This document shows, piece by piece, positions 26,693-35,669 of a stretch of DNA of 64,000 bases. The position numbers and the translations under genes were made by a program. The notes beneath the pieces were generated by a model that was not told the origin of the DNA, did not search any database, and worked only from the letters and a program-made list of their open reading frames with translations. The stretch is from assembly GCF_005862305.2 (NCBI RefSeq), contig NZ_CP054021.1:3699501-3763500 (forward strand), read 5' to 3'. Position 1 is the first letter of the stretch. Each line of letters starts with the position of its first letter. Source of the DNA: Rhizobium indicum. GTDB taxonomy: Bacteria > Pseudomonadota > Alphaproteobacteria > Rhizobiales > Rhizobiaceae.

Positions 26693-27820
26693 TTAGACCC
26701 TGCCGGGCTCCGACATATATTCGCCTGCGGTATGCACCAGCTTATCCCGCGGCAGCGATAGCGCGTGAATGCGGGCGTTGCGCCAATGGCGGTCGAGATT
26801 GAGGCCGATACTGGCCGATGTTTCTCCTGCAAGTTCGAACAGCGCGTTTGCTGTGTCGAGCGCCGTTTCCCCGGCAAGGATTGCGGCCGCCGAGGCGGAA
26901 AAATGCGCGTCCGCCATCGCTGCCTCCACAGGATTGACCTGGGCAATGTCGAGTTTGCGGCCAGCCCGTTCCAAGGCTGCCGCCGTCGCTTCGATGCGGA
27001 TGGCGCGTTCGCCGATCTGGGGAAGGACGGTCGTGCTGCGATCGCCAATTGCAGTCATTAGGTCGCTCCATGCGGCCCGGGCGATGCCCAGGCTGACGCC
27101 CGCCTTGAGCAGCAGGCCGAGCGAGATGCCGGTCGAATATCCGGAGGAGGGAGCAGGCGCAATCGCATCGGCATTGACATGAAGCGTTCCGACGATCGCC
27201 GTCGCCGATCCATTGGTGCGCTGGCCGAAGCCGTCCCAATCGTCGACCACCTGCACGCCTTCTTCACCGGGTGCGAGGTAGAGTGTCACCGGGCGGCTGG
27301 GCGGAGCGGTGGCGGCAGCGGCGATCCAGTCGGCGAATAGAATACCGGGCGCCTGACGCGTGCGCCCGCTCAGGCGGTAGCCCGGGCCTTCGGCGGTCAG
27401 TTCGGTCCCGTCGGTGAAGGCGGCGCCCGCGAAGCGGTCGCCGAGCAGCACACGGGCAAACAGCGATGCCTTCAAATCCTCGGCAGCCTGGGTGCGGAGC
27501 GTTTCCAGTACGCAAAAGTGATTTTCCAGCGCCTCGCCGATCGAGGCATCGCCCTCGGCGATGATTGCAACGATTTCGGCGAGCAGGGCGTTCGACACGT
27601 CGAGCCCTTCATGGTCAGGCGGAACAGTGATTGCCGTCAGCCCTGATACCGACAGCGCGTCAAGCTCGGAAAAGGGCAGGATGCGGTTGATATCACGTTC
27701 GCTCGCCTGATGCCGGAATGAGGCGGCGAGGTCGCGGGCCGTGGATATCGCCTCCTCTTCGCTTTCGATGCGATGCGCGGGAGGCCTCAGGCTCTCATGA
27801 AACTGCGATACCGTTCCCAT
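26693..27820 (-). CDS. Acyl-CoA-dehydrogenase-fold flavoprotein (SfnB/DszC-like)
   Basis: 375-residue protein of the acyl-CoA dehydrogenase superfamily. Pattern elements are ITVPPDHEGLDVSNALLAEIVAIIAEGDASIG (N-terminal helical domain), FAGAAFTDGTELTAEGPGYRLSGRTRQAPGILFADWIAA (middle beta domain) and a C-terminal helical bundle ending LNLDRHWRNARIHAL, a signature of the DszC/SfnB monooxygenase branch rather than beta-oxidation enzymes. These enzymes use reduced flavin to release sulphur from organosulphur compounds. The reductase partner is not adjacent. Assignment to SfnB specifically is tentative. Confidence 0.75.
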   Translation of the reverse strand: MGTVSQFHESLRPPAHRIESEEEAISTARDLAASFRHQASERDINRILPFSELDALSVSGLTAITVPPDHEGLDVSNALLAEIVAIIAEGDASIGEALENHFCVLETLRTQAAEDLKASLFARVLLGDRFAGAAFTDGTELTAEGPGYRLSGRTRQAPGILFADWIAAAATAPPSRPVTLYLAPGEEGVQVVDDWDGFGQRTNGSATAIVGTLHVNADAIAPAPSSGYSTGISLGLLLKAGVSLGIARAAWSDLMTAIGDRSTTVLPQIGERAIRIEATAAALERAGRKLDIAQVNPVEAAMADAHFSASAAAILAGETALDTANALFELAGETSASIGLNLDRHWRNARIHALSLPRDKLVHTAGEYMSEPGRV

Positions 27821-27981
27821 CGGTCACTCTTTCCTCGACGGTTACAGGAGTGAGGGATTGCCCCTCGAATGATAAGGCCGGTTTTTCTACAAAAGCCGTG
27901 TGCTTTGAATTTTCTTACCAGCTTGATTGCCTTGTCCTTTACTCTACTTACGGTGAAGTGGGGCTTTCTTGATCGAGAAAT

Positions 27982-28761
27982 ATGATGAGCGACTCTCGTG
28001 CTCGCAACAGCGAGGTTTCGAAAATGGCGCGCCAGCCGAGACCGCGTCTGACGCTGGATATTGCCGCTATGCCAACCTATGCGATCGGCGACATTCACGG
28101 TCGGTACGATCTGCTTGTGAAAGCCGAGGCGGCGATCCTGCGCGATGGCGCGCAGTTGCCCGGGCGTAAGCTGATCGTCACGCTCGGCGACTATATCGAC
28201 CGCGGCCCGGAATCGTCACAGGTCATCACCCATCTCATGGAGCCACCGCCTGATGGATTCGACCGCATCTGCCTTGCCGGCAATCACGAAATCGCCATGC
28301 TCGACTATATCGACGGCTGGATCTCCTATGACGATTGGATGCAGATGGGGTCGGCGGAGTCGCTCAAATCCTATGGCCTCGATCCGGAGCATCTGCCGCT
28401 GGTCTTCCCCACCGGCGCGAAGCTCGATGTCTTCATCCGCCAGTCGCTGCCGCGTACGCATATCGATTTCATGCGGGCGATGCCTGTCCTGCTGGAAACC
28501 CCAAGCGTGATTTTCGTGCATGCCGGCATCAATCCGAAACTGCCGCTCGACAGGCAGACGGACGAGGATCTGGTCCTCATCCGCCAGCGGTTTCTCGAAA
28601 GCCGGGTGCCGTTACCAAAACTCGTCGTTCACGGCCATACACCGAACGACAAACCCGACATACGGCCGAGGCGGCTCAATATCGATACGCGCGCCTATCG
28701 CAGCGGCAAACTCACCGTCGCCCGCTTGTGGCAGGGCAAGGTGCATCTGTTTTCGACCTGA
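27982..28761 (+). CDS. Serine/threonine protein phosphatase-type metallophosphoesterase
   Basis: 259-residue PPP-type phosphatase. All metal-binding motifs are present: GDIHGR (36-41), GDYIDRG (69-75), GNHE (100-103), VHAG (about 175) and HGHT (about 216). It resembles bacterial PrpA/PrpB-like enzymes that dephosphorylate phosphoproteins or diadenosine polyphosphates. Starts at 27982 or 27985 are equally possible, and a third Met at residue 15 cannot be excluded. It converges with the RND pump gene, 30 bp away. Confidence 0.88.
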   Translation: MMSDSRARNSEVSKMARQPRPRLTLDIAAMPTYAIGDIHGRYDLLVKAEAAILRDGAQLPGRKLIVTLGDYIDRGPESSQVITHLMEPPPDGFDRICLAGNHEIAMLDYIDGWISYDDWMQMGSAESLKSYGLDPEHLPLVFPTGAKLDVFIRQSLPRTHIDFMRAMPVLLETPSVIFVHAGINPKLPLDRQTDEDLVLIRQRFLESRVPLPKLVVHGHTPNDKPDIRPRRLNIDTRAYRSGKLTVARLWQGKVHLFST

Positions 28762-28791
28762 CTTCCGTTTCCTCAGCCGGGTGGGATCGTC

Positions 28792-31700
28792 TCAGACGAC
28801 CCCTTCCTCGACCGGCTCTGTCCTCGCTGGTTCTACAGTGGCCGGCCGGTTACGGCGCCAGCCGCGCAGCACGACGTAGAAGACCGGCGTCAGGAACAGG
28901 CCGAAGATCGTCACACCGAGCATGCCCGAGAAGACGGCTGTGCCGAGCGACTGGCGCATTTCGGCGCCGGGGCCGGTGGCGATGGCAAGCGGCAGAACGC
29001 CGAAGATAAAGGCGAATGCCGTCATCAGGATCGGGCGCAGGCGAAGATGGCTGGCCTCGATAGCCGCCTCCACCGGCGACTTGCCCTCGTCTTCCGCTTG
29101 CCTAGCGAACTCGACGATCAGAATAGCGTTCTTGGCCGCAAGGCCGATCAGAACAATCAGGCCGATCTGCGTCAGGACATTGTTGTCCATTCCCCTCAAC
29201 GAGACCCCGATCAGCGCCGCGAGCACCGCAAGCGGGACAATGAGAATGATCGCCAGGGGGAGAACCCAGCTTTCATATTGCGCCGCCAGCGCCAGGAAGA
29301 CGAAGACGACGGACAGGGCGAAGATGTAGATGGCGGTGTTGCCGGTGTGGGTTTCCTGATAGGCGAGTTCCGTCCATTCGAAGGTCGTCCCCTGCGGCAG
29401 GATCTTGGCTGCTAAGGCCTCCATCTTGGCGATGGCATCGCCCGTCGACGTGCCCGGCGTCGGATTGCCCTGAAGCGGCACCGAGACATACATGTTGTAG
29501 CGCTGGACAAGCGCCGGGCCACTGGCATCCTGGATGTCCATCAAGGTTCCAAGCGGAACCAGCGCGCCGGTCGCCGACCGGACCTTCAGGGCAAGGATGT
29601 CTTCCCGGTCCATGCGGTATTGCCGGTCGGCTTGGGCTCGAACCTGGTAGACGCGGCCGAACGCATTGAAATCATTGACGTAGGAGACGCCGAGATTGAT
29701 GGAAAGGGCGTTGAAGATATTGGGGATCGGCACATTCAGGAAACGTGCCTTGTCGCGGTCGATCGCCAGGAAATATTGCGGGCTTGCATCGGAGAATGTC
29801 GTAAAGACGCCGGTCAGCCCCTCGGTCGTTGCCGCCGCACCCATCATCTGCCGGGCGAGGCCGAGGACGCGCGTCATGTCGGCGTTTTCGAGATCGGAAA
29901 TCTGCATCTTGAAGCCGCCGGAATTGCCGACGCCACGCACGGATGGCGGCGGGATGGCGATGATGAAGGCTTCCTGGATGCTTTGCAGCTTTCCGTAAAG
30001 TTCGCCGATGATCTTGTTGGCGTTCTCTCCGCCTTCTTCACGTTCGGCAAAGGATTTGAACGGGACGAAGACGACGCCGGCATTCGAGGCATTGGTGAAT
30101 GTCGCCCCGCTGAAGCCGGCAAATTGAACGGCATTGCCGACGCCGGGCACGGTGCGGGCGATATCGCCCACCTGTTTGACGACGGCATCGGTACGCGCGA
30201 GCGAGGCGCCGTCAGGTAGCTGTATGACGATGATGGCGTAACCCTGGTCCATGGTCGGGATAAAGCCCGCGGGAACTTTCGTGCCCATATACCAGGTCGC
30301 TCCGAGCAGGCAGACGAAGGTGACCATCGCGGCTGTCAACCCTACCCAGCTGCTGACCAGATGCCGAACGGTCCATGAATAGCCGGAACTCAGCCGATCG
30401 AATCCATGATTGAAGCCGTCCGCAAGCCCTCTTCCCAGACGGGATGCGACATTCGTGCGCTTGGTTTCATGGTCATGGGTTTTCAGTAATATGCCTGCGA
30501 GCGCGGGCGACAGTGTGAGCGAATTCAATGCAGAAATTGCAGTGGTGACGGAGATCGTGACCGCGAACTGCCTGTAGAACTGGCCAGAGATGCCTGGAAT
30601 GAAGGCTGTCGGCACGAACACGGCGATCAACACCAGCGAGATGGCGACGACGGCGGTTCCGACTTCGTCCATCGTGACATGGGACGCCTGCTTCGGCGTC
30701 ATCCCGCGCGCCAGATTGCGCTCGACGTTTTCCACCACCACGATCGCGTCGTCGACGACGATACCGATCGCGAGGACGAGGCCGAACAGCGTGAGCATGT
30801 TGAGCGAGAAGCCGAAGGCGAGCAGGACGGCGAAGGTGCCGATCAGCGATACCGGGATGGCAATGATCGGAATGATCGCGGTTCGCCAGGATTGCAGGAA
30901 GACGAGAACGACGATTGCCACCAGGATGGCCGCTTCGGCGATGGTTCTATAGACCTCGTTGATGGAATCCGAGATGAATTCGGTCGTGTCGTAGACGATA
31001 CGATATTCTAGGCCCGGCGGGAAATTCTGGGAGATGTCCTTCATGAGCGTCTGGACCTGATGCGCAGTGTCCAGGGCGTTGGTTCCCGGCCGGGCGAAGA
31101 TGCCGAGAGCAACTGCGGGGTCATTGTTGAGATAACTGTTGGTGACGTAATCCTGTGCGCCGAGTTCGATACGGGCGACGTCCTGCAACTGGACGAGCCG
31201 GCCTGATGTCGTCGATTTCACGATGACATATCGGAACTCGCGCACGTCGGAGAAGCGGCCGTCCGTTCGCACCGTATATTCGAAAGCATTCTTGCCGGTG
31301 ACGGGTGGGGCACCGATCTTGCCGCCCGACACCTGGACGTTCTGATCTCTCAACGCGGAGACGACGTCATCGGATGTCATCCCGTAAGCGGAGAGCTTTT
31401 CCGGATCCAGCCAGATTCGCATCGAATACTGGCGCTCGCCAAAGATCTGCACGTCGCCGACGCCGTCAAGGCGCACGAGAACGTCGCGGATGCGGTTGCG
31501 GGCGTAATTCGAGACGTAAAGCTGGTCATAGCGGTGCGATGGCGACAGTAGGTGCACCACCATCATCAGATCCGGTGAGCTTTTGTCGGTGGTCACGCCA
31601 AGCCGCTGGACTTCCTCGGGAAGACGGGGAAGGGCGATGGAAACGCGGTTCTGGACGAGCACCTGGACCTTGTCGAGATCGGTGCCTAGCTTGAAGGTGA

Positions 31701-31980
31701 TCGTCAGCGACATGGCGCCGTCGGCGCTGGAGTAAGAAGACATGTAAAGCATGTCTTCGACGCCGTTGATCTGTTGTTCGAGCGGCGTCGAAACGGTATC
31801 GGCGATCGTCTGCGGGTCGGCACCCGGATAGGAAGTGCGCACGACGATGGTCGGCGGCGCTATCTCCGGATACTGCGATACCGGCAATTGCGTGTAGGCA
31901 ATGCTGCCGACGACGAGAAAAAGGATCGAGATGACGGCCGCAAAGATCGGCCGGTCCACGAAAAAATGAGCAAATCTCAT
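28792..31980 (-). CDS. RND multidrug efflux pump, inner-membrane transporter (AcrB/MexF type)
   Basis: 1062-residue HAE1-type RND permease. N-terminus MRFAHFFVDRPIFAAV; the proton-relay Asp pair is in LAIGIVVDDAIVVVENVER (about residues 395-415); PxxE-like motifs and 12 membrane segments are split by two large periplasmic loops. A second repeat contains IGLAAKNAILIVEFARQ. It exports drugs or plant toxicants using the proton gradient, together with the adaptor encoded just upstream, whose stop it overlaps by 4 bp (ATGA at 31977-31980). No outer-membrane channel gene lies nearby, so a TolC-like protein encoded elsewhere is presumably used. Confidence 0.94.
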   Translation of the reverse strand: MRFAHFFVDRPIFAAVISILFLVVGSIAYTQLPVSQYPEIAPPTIVVRTSYPGADPQTIADTVSTPLEQQINGVEDMLYMSSYSSADGAMSLTITFKLGTDLDKVQVLVQNRVSIALPRLPEEVQRLGVTTDKSSPDLMMVVHLLSPSHRYDQLYVSNYARNRIRDVLVRLDGVGDVQIFGERQYSMRIWLDPEKLSAYGMTSDDVVSALRDQNVQVSGGKIGAPPVTGKNAFEYTVRTDGRFSDVREFRYVIVKSTTSGRLVQLQDVARIELGAQDYVTNSYLNNDPAVALGIFARPGTNALDTAHQVQTLMKDISQNFPPGLEYRIVYDTTEFISDSINEVYRTIAEAAILVAIVVLVFLQSWRTAIIPIIAIPVSLIGTFAVLLAFGFSLNMLTLFGLVLAIGIVVDDAIVVVENVERNLARGMTPKQASHVTMDEVGTAVVAISLVLIAVFVPTAFIPGISGQFYRQFAVTISVTTAISALNSLTLSPALAGILLKTHDHETKRTNVASRLGRGLADGFNHGFDRLSSGYSWTVRHLVSSWVGLTAAMVTFVCLLGATWYMGTKVPAGFIPTMDQGYAIIVIQLPDGASLARTDAVVKQVGDIARTVPGVGNAVQFAGFSGATFTNASNAGVVFVPFKSFAEREEGGENANKIIGELYGKLQSIQEAFIIAIPPPSVRGVGNSGGFKMQISDLENADMTRVLGLARQMMGAAATTEGLTGVFTTFSDASPQYFLAIDRDKARFLNVPIPNIFNALSINLGVSYVNDFNAFGRVYQVRAQADRQYRMDREDILALKVRSATGALVPLGTLMDIQDASGPALVQRYNMYVSVPLQGNPTPGTSTGDAIAKMEALAAKILPQGTTFEWTELAYQETHTGNTAIYIFALSVVFVFLALAAQYESWVLPLAIILIVPLAVLAALIGVSLRGMDNNVLTQIGLIVLIGLAAKNAILIVEFARQAEDEGKSPVEAAIEASHLRLRPILMTAFAFIFGVLPLAIATGPGAEMRQSLGTAVFSGMLGVTIFGLFLTPVFYVVLRGWRRNRPATVEPARTEPVEEGVV

Positions 31981-33152
31981 TGTCCGCTCTCCGCGCCGGC
32001 AGTTTCCGGCGGAGCGTCCTGCCGCTCCTGCGGCAGTTCGGTCATCTGAGGCGTGATCTTTGCGCCCGGCCGGGCGCGCATCAGGCCGTTGACGATGATC
32101 GTCTCGGTGCCATCAAGGCCCTCGCGTATGACGCGGTAGCCGTAGAGGCGCGGTCCGGGCCTTACGGGCTTGGTCGAAACCGTGCCGTCTTCGGCGACGA
32201 CATAAACGACGCGCTCATTCTGGTCCGAGCCGATGGCCTCGTCGGGGACGAGAATGGCCTGGTAGGTGTTGGAGGCTTCGACCTGTATGCGACCGAATAG
32301 GCCGGGCTGAAGGACGAGATCAGGATTGGGGAAGCGGGCACGCAGACGAATGGTGCCACTCTCATTGTCGACCCGGTTCTCGGCGAAATCGAGCTTTCCC
32401 TTGAACGGTTTGGCACTGGGATCCGAGATCGTGACGGACACATCCAGTCCGCCACCGCCCTGCTGCAGATCCTTGCCCAGTTTGCGCGCGGTGTCGGCGA
32501 AATTCAGCAGCCGGCGCTCGTCGACGTCGAAATAGAAATCGATCGGATCGAGCGAAACGATCGTCGTCAGCACAGTCTGGTCGGTCTGCACAAGGTTGCC
32601 GGCCGAGATCAGCCGGCGGTCGATGCGGCCGCTGAGCGGCGCCTTGATCTCGGTATATTCCATGTCGAGAGAGGCGCGGTCGGCTGCGGCCTGTGCGCCG
32701 CGGACATTGGCCTCGGCCGAATCGAATTCGCGGCGGCGATCATCCAGCGTCTGGGCTGACTGGCTGCCGCTCGAAGTTAGCGATTGTGTGCGCTTATATT
32801 GCGCATCGGCAAAGACCAGGGCGGATTGCGCCGATTCGAGTGTGGCCTTTGCCTGATTGAGCGCGGTTACGAACGGCCGCTGATCGATGACGAAGAGCAG
32901 ATCGCCCTGCTTGACCAATGCGCCGTCCTGGAAATGAATTTCCTGCAGGTAACCACCGACGCGCGATCGAACCGAGACCTCGTCGACCGGCTCGAAGCGG
33001 CCGATGAATTCGTCGCTGTCGACGACATCGCGAACGACCGGCTTGGCGACGGTGACGGGCGGGGGCGGCGGGGCGCTCTGGGCCAGCACGGGGAGGGGCA
33101 TGAATGCGGCGATACAGCCAAGCACCACCATCTGTCGAAGCGCGTAAGTCAT
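31977..33152 (-). CDS. RND efflux periplasmic adaptor (membrane fusion protein)
   Basis: 391-residue adaptor starting MTYALRQMVV, with GGGGGA upstream. The signal peptide is residues 1-25 (LPVLAQS). The biotinyl-lipoyl halves are SVRSRVGGYLQEIHFQDGALVKQGDLLFVID (near 60-90) and MEYTEIKAPLSGRIDRRLISAGNLV (about 170), bracketing a coiled-coil hairpin. Beta-barrel and membrane-proximal domains follow, ending with a Gln/Glu/Pro-rich tail. First gene of a two-gene efflux operon. The 263-bp upstream region separates it from the antiporter gene on the same strand. Confidence 0.92.
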   Translation of the reverse strand: MTYALRQMVVLGCIAAFMPLPVLAQSAPPPPPVTVAKPVVRDVVDSDEFIGRFEPVDEVSVRSRVGGYLQEIHFQDGALVKQGDLLFVIDQRPFVTALNQAKATLESAQSALVFADAQYKRTQSLTSSGSQSAQTLDDRRREFDSAEANVRGAQAAADRASLDMEYTEIKAPLSGRIDRRLISAGNLVQTDQTVLTTIVSLDPIDFYFDVDERRLLNFADTARKLGKDLQQGGGGLDVSVTISDPSAKPFKGKLDFAENRVDNESGTIRLRARFPNPDLVLQPGLFGRIQVEASNTYQAILVPDEAIGSDQNERVVYVVAEDGTVSTKPVRPGPRLYGYRVIREGLDGTETIIVNGLMRARPGAKITPQMTELPQERQDAPPETAGAESGQ

Positions 33153-33415
33153 ACCGGTCCCCCAATCTCGACGGTCGATTTCACTGCCGCCAAACCTAAG
33201 ATGAAGTGATGCTGTACATGTCTTGCTGCTTTGACCGAGGGTCTCTGCCCCCGTGATTTCCCCGGCGTTCAATCCCTTGGAAAAGGAAGGCCGGCACGCA
33301 ATGCACATCCGAAAAATCGTAACCCTATGGAATTGGACTATAAACGGCAGCGGCGAAAAATTGCAAATGCCAATTGGTAACGATTCCGGAATCCATCAAA
33401 ACGTCACAGAGGGTA

Positions 33416-34960
33416 TCAGCTCTCGACGATTTCGTCTTTGCCGGGCGGCAGGGCGGCGAGTTCGGCCCAGTCGAGCTCCTGTTCCAGCATGTGAAAAACA
33501 TCGTCGTCGATCTCGTCGGCGCGCCGCATCGCCGCCAGTCTGCGGCGTTTGGCGACGATGACGTTGCGGCGCTGCTTGTCGAGCCTGCTGACCTCGCGCG
33601 GGTGTTTCCCATCAGCGGTGATTTCGCGCTCGGAGGTGTAGACGTCGCGCAGGATGCGGGTGGATTTGTCCTCGCCGCCGGCGAGTTCGGCAAGGGCCGC
33701 ATCGATCAACGTGACGCGGGCCTTGGCGAGGTCGCGATCCAGGGAGGTGTCCGGGTCGAATTTCAGGAAACGGATCAGCGGCCCGAGCGTCAGCCCCTGG
33801 ACGATGAGCGTGCCGAGAACGACGGCCAGCGCGCTGAGCAGGATGATATCGCGATCGGGGAAGTCGATCGGCAGAGCGAGCGCGGTCGCCAGCGTGACGA
33901 GGCCGCGCATGCCGCACCAGCCGGCAAGCAGGCTGGTCGCGAAAGTCGGAACGGCTTGTGTCGTGCGTCCGCGCGCGGCGAGAAAGTTGATGACGCGGTT
34001 ATAGATGAGCACCCAGGCCAGGCGGACGACGATGACGGTGACGAAGACCATGGCGGCGAAGGTGATCGCGAAATTCAGGCGGCCGGGATCGAGGTCGAGG
34101 ACAATCTGACGGGCCTGCAGACCCATCAGCAGGAAAGCGAGCACGTTGAGCAGAAAGACCGCGGCTTCCCAGACCGAATAGGAATGAATGCGGTGGCGGG
34201 CCGTCTGCCGCTCGGGCATGTAGCGGGCGATCACCATCGCATAGACGACGATGGCCAGAATTGCCGAAAGGTGCAGCCGCTCGGCGATGATCCAGGTGCC
34301 GAAGGTGGCGACGAATTCGAGCAGGGTGCCGCCGAGCGTGCCGGCAAGCCTCGGGCCGACGACCATATAGAGACGGCCCATGAGATAGCCGAGGATGAGG
34401 CCGCCAGGCACGGCGAGCGCCAACTCCGCCAGGGCGCCGGCGAAGAAGGCGGGACTTGCGGCGGCTGCCACCGCAGCGCTGAAGATCAGCAGCGCGACTG
34501 CGTCGTTCAGGAGGCTTTCACCCTTCAGGATCACATAGGTCTGGCGCGGCAGGGTGAAGCGGTCGAGCATGGCGGTCGCGGCTGCCGCATCCGGCGGTGC
34601 GACGATGGCGCCGAGTGCCACGGCTGCGGCAAGCGGGAGGCCGGCCATCGTCACGCTGACGGTGGCGACGGCTGCGGCCGTCAGGATCACGGCGATCGCG
34701 GCGAGAGAGAACAGCGGCAGCCAGTTGCGTCTCAACGTCCTCGGCGGCAGATCGTAGGCGGCGTCGAAAAGCACGGGCGCAATCAGCAGCGCCAGCGCAA
34801 GCTCGGGATCGATCGCGACCTCGGGCGCCCAGGGCACAGCCGCGACGATGACGCCGGCGATCGCCAGCATTGTCGGATAAGGGATCCGGAACTTCCTGGA
34901 AAATTGCAGAAAGACGATCGCCACCAGCAGCAGCGTCAGCATGCTTTCGAAGAACGCCAT
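33416..34960 (-). CDS. CPA1-family Na+(K+)/H+ antiporter (NhaP-like)
   Basis: 514-residue membrane protein with about 12 hydrophobic segments up to residue 400, then a charged cytoplasmic tail of about 110 residues. Key transport motifs are GAIVAPPDAAAA (near 125) and KGESLLNDAVALLIFS (near 150, with the ion-binding Asp). WCGMRGLVTLATALALP (about 340) is the conserved CPA1 segment. It extrudes Na+ or K+ in exchange for protons for pH and salt homeostasis. I start at the ATG at 34960, preceded by GGGGAG; a TTG four codons upstream is the alternative. Apparently monocistronic. Confidence 0.9.
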   Translation of the reverse strand: MAFFESMLTLLLVAIVFLQFSRKFRIPYPTMLAIAGVIVAAVPWAPEVAIDPELALALLIAPVLFDAAYDLPPRTLRRNWLPLFSLAAIAVILTAAAVATVSVTMAGLPLAAAVALGAIVAPPDAAAATAMLDRFTLPRQTYVILKGESLLNDAVALLIFSAAVAAAASPAFFAGALAELALAVPGGLILGYLMGRLYMVVGPRLAGTLGGTLLEFVATFGTWIIAERLHLSAILAIVVYAMVIARYMPERQTARHRIHSYSVWEAAVFLLNVLAFLLMGLQARQIVLDLDPGRLNFAITFAAMVFVTVIVVRLAWVLIYNRVINFLAARGRTTQAVPTFATSLLAGWCGMRGLVTLATALALPIDFPDRDIILLSALAVVLGTLIVQGLTLGPLIRFLKFDPDTSLDRDLAKARVTLIDAALAELAGGEDKSTRILRDVYTSEREITADGKHPREVSRLDKQRRNVIVAKRRRLAAMRRADEIDDDVFHMLEQELDWAELAALPPGKDEIVES

Positions 34961-35168
34961 CGAGCTCCCCAATGCGCGCCTCCGGCGGAGGCTGTTCCTG
35001 CCGCAGAATTAGGGCGGAGCTGGGCTGCGACTACTGGCTGGTGCTTGTAAACGGCGAAAGGAGAAACTGTAGGATATGTTTGGCCCGGTCTGCGGCATTT
35101 TAGCCGCCATTGCTGAATATGCCGTCCATGCCCTTGTGCAGTGCACATGCTCAATATATCTACCGATA

Positions 35169-35186
35169 TTATAAGGATGCTTATAA
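35169..35186. promoter_or_regulatory. MarR-type operator before marR
   Basis: Ttataag-gatg-cttataa: perfect 7-bp arms with a 4-bp centre, ending 18 bp before the marR start, where it would block transcription or initiation. The shape fits MarR-family sites. Confidence 0.6.
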
Positions 35187-35204
35187 ATAACGGTCACAGG
35201 TTTC

Positions 35205-35669
35205 ATGAACGCCACTCCGACCCTCGGTTTCCTTCTCCACGACGTCGCACGGCTGCTGCGCAAGCGGTTCGAGCAGCGCGCGAAGTGCCTTGGGCTGACA
35301 CGGTCGCAATGGCAGACGCTTGCCTATCTCTCGAATAACGAAGGTATCCATCAGGGCGGCCTTGCCGAAATCCTGGAAGTCGAGCCGATCACGCTGGTGC
35401 GCATTCTCGACAAGCTCGCCGAACGCGGGCTGATCGAGCGCCGCCAGCACCCGACCGACCGGCGCATCTGGCTGCTCTATATGCGCGACGAGGCGCACCC
35501 GTTGCTCGCCGAAATGCGCGAGCTCGGCGACACCACCCGCGCAGAAGCGTTGCAAGGCGTTTCGCCAGAGCAGCGCGAGCTGCTTTTCCACATCCTATCC
35601 GTAATGAAGACGAACCTGGTTCAGGCATGCCGGAGCCCGGTTGACGAGAATGAGACGAACGATGGCTGA
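35205..35669 (+). CDS. MarR-family transcriptional regulator
   Basis: 154-residue winged-helix regulator. The DNA-binding core is LTRSQWQTLAYLSNNEGIHQGGLAEILEVEPITLVRILDKLAERGLIERRQHPTDRRIWLLYMRDEA split over residues 32-97, with the wing DRR. Dimerisation helices lie at both ends. It is the first gene of a three-gene operon with an EmrA-like adaptor (8-bp overlap) and an EmrB-like pump, and a perfect palindrome lies just upstream, so it probably represses itself and the pump until a drug or phenolic ligand binds. Confidence 0.92.
   Translation: MNATPTLGFLLHDVARLLRKRFEQRAKCLGLTRSQWQTLAYLSNNEGIHQGGLAEILEVEPITLVRILDKLAERGLIERRQHPTDRRIWLLYMRDEAHPLLAEMRELGDTTRAEALQGVSPEQRELLFHILSVMKTNLVQACRSPVDENETNDG

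Noticed and set aside
33153..33415. Imperfect dyad aatcgtaacc / ggtaacgatt before the first RND operon
   Set aside because: The arms do not match well in the centre and no regulator gene is adjacent, so it was not listed as an operator.
33374..35050. 558-codon plus-strand open frame opposite the antiporter gene
   Set aside because: Asp/Glu/Arg-rich shadow of a membrane protein gene with clear CPA1 motifs.
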